Positions 22,242-22,821 of a stretch of 22,821 nt of DNA are shown here, one piece after another. The stretch comes from a virus. A program made the position numbers and the translations under genes. The DNA lies in the IMG/VR virus record IMGVR_UViG_3300042946_001086, positions 1 through 22,821 of that record, one strand, 5' to 3'. Numbering within the stretch: the stretch's first letter is position 1; each line of letters begins with the position of its first letter. Below the pieces are notes generated by a model that saw nothing but the letters and a program-made list of their open reading frames with translations, was not told the origin of the DNA and made no database searches.

Positions 22242-22821
22242 ATGAGACGTTTTACTAAAACGGTGGTGTTGGGTAGGAAAAGCTATTTTCCTCTTGAACC
22301 AATTTCTGATTTTATAGCAGCCCGTAGTTACAATTATGGGAGCGTGACAGACATACTAACAACTCCATCAGGTACTTATTTGGGTGGTTTTGCTGGAGGA
22401 GTATTGTTACCTGATGGTAGAGTATTCTGTGTTCCTAATGATTCTACTACAGCTAGAATATACAATCCAATTACAGATACTTTAACAACTCCGTCAGGTA
22501 CTTATCCGGGTGTTAGTAGTTTTTATGGAGGAGTATTGTTACCTGATGGTAGAGTATTCTGTATTCCTCATTATTCTACTACAGCTAGAATATACAATCC
22601 AATTACAGATACTGTAACAACTCCATCAGGTACTTATCCGGGTGTTTTTGTTGGAGGATTATTGTTACCTGATGGTAGAGTATTCTGTGTTCCTTTTAAC
22701 TCTCCTACAGCTAGAATATACAATCCAATTACAGATACTTTAACAACTCCATCAGGTACTTATTCGGGTGGTTTTGCTGGAGGAGTATTGTTACCTGATG
22801 GTAGAGTATTCTGTGTTCCTT
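22242..22821 (+). CDS. Kelch-like repeat adhesin / tail fibre (3' end outside window)
   Basis: Open from ATG 22242, one base after the preceding TAA, to the window edge (193 codons, no stop). After an N-terminal stretch (MRRFTKTVVLGRKSYFPLEP) come repeats of about 42-44 residues with the core TTPSGTY, GGVLLPDGRVFCVP and TARIYNPITD. Repeat starts lie at 22359, 22485, 22617 and 22743, the last one cut. The GG-x-LLPDGRV and Y-x-P-x-TD pattern fits Kelch / galactose-oxidase-type beta-propeller blades. As the last visible gene of the tip operon it is a good candidate receptor-binding protein. Total blade number is unknown. Confidence 0.8.
   Translation, partial: MRRFTKTVVLGRKSYFPLEPISDFIAARSYNYGSVTDILTTPSGTYLGGFAGGVLLPDGRVFCVPNDSTTARIYNPITDTLTTPSGTYPGVSSFYGGVLLPDGRVFCIPHYSTTARIYNPITDTVTTPSGTYPGVFVGGLLLPDGRVFCVPFNSPTARIYNPITDTLTTPSGTYSGGFAGGVLLPDGRVFCVP
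22359..22821 (+). repeat. Near-identical 126-132-bp tandem repeats in the Kelch-like gene
   Basis: Starts at 22359, 22485, 22617 and 22743; unit 2 is six bases longer because of two extra residues. Long stretches such as TTACCTGATGGTAGAGTATT and AGAATATACAATCCAATTAC recur unchanged in DNA, including third codon positions, which points to recent expansion or gene conversion between blades. Variation clusters at the segment before GGVLLPDG and at the residues after VFC(V/I)P. Confidence 0.92.

Noticed and set aside
1-22821. Diversity-generating retroelement, integrase, att sites, tRNA genes or insertion sequences
   Set aside because: No reverse transcriptase, recombinase or transposase motif, no tRNA-like cloverleaf and no terminal inverted repeat pair was recognised on either strand.

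Overview
The window is a tail-assembly region of a siphovirus (long non-contractile tail, lambda-like tip genes), either a prophage or a phage of a cyanobacterium, most likely a filamentous Nostocales host. The host call rests on eleven copies of the cyanobacterial HIP1 octamer GCGATCGC, the AT-rich base composition, weak or absent Shine-Dalgarno sequences in front of most genes, and a GTACAGGCA-AGA-TGCCTGTAC hairpin repeat of a kind I associate with Nostoc/Anabaena intergenic DNA. No integrase, att site, tRNA or rRNA is visible, so prophage versus free phage cannot be decided here.

Layout. (1) Bases 1-14106, plus strand: one enormous open frame, still open at the left edge, encoding at least 4,701 residues of a tape measure protein (TMP). 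It carries an N-terminal zincin-like HExxH domain, long repeat-rich and proline-rich spacers, the canonical TMP_3/tape_meas_nterm block near residues 2044-2328, hydrophobic segments, coiled coils, an apparently inactive M23 (lysostaphin-like) domain near residues 3529-3635, low-complexity tandem repeats and a typical glycine-rich TMP C-terminus. (2) 14107-14300: two and a third copies of a 77-bp repeat with a hairpin, lying between convergent transcription units. (3) 14301-16529, minus strand: a compact, translationally coupled set consisting of a portal-MuF fusion, a two-helix small membrane protein and a 51-codon acidic/proline-rich small gene. (4) 16530-16587: AT-rich divergent promoter region with a perfect 16-bp palindrome. 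(5) 16588-22821, plus strand: a tail-tip and receptor-binding operon with gpK-like (JAB + NlpC/P60), gpI-like, gpJ-like central hub, a separate gpJ C-terminal FNIII-type protein, gpM-like minor tail protein, two paralogous tip/fibre proteins and a Kelch-like repeat adhesin cut by the right edge.

How the genes fit together. The TMP sets tail length and is probably ejected during infection; gpM, gpK, gpI and gpJ homologues build the tip; the last three genes are candidate receptor-binding components. The portal-MuF protein belongs to the head and is out of place: a head gene set on the opposite strand interrupts the tail operon. The gene order (TMP, inverted portal set, K, I, J, J-C-terminal, M, fibres) differs from the lambda order (H, M, L, K, I, J), and no gpL homologue is seen.

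The most notable features are the size (at about 0.15 nm per residue, a tail of roughly 700 nm or more), multi-domain make-up and apparent lack of cysteine of the TMP; the possibility that it is a head-to-tail fusion of two TMP-like units; the inverted portal block; and the near-identical repeats in the terminal adhesin. All family assignments come from reading motifs, not from database searches.
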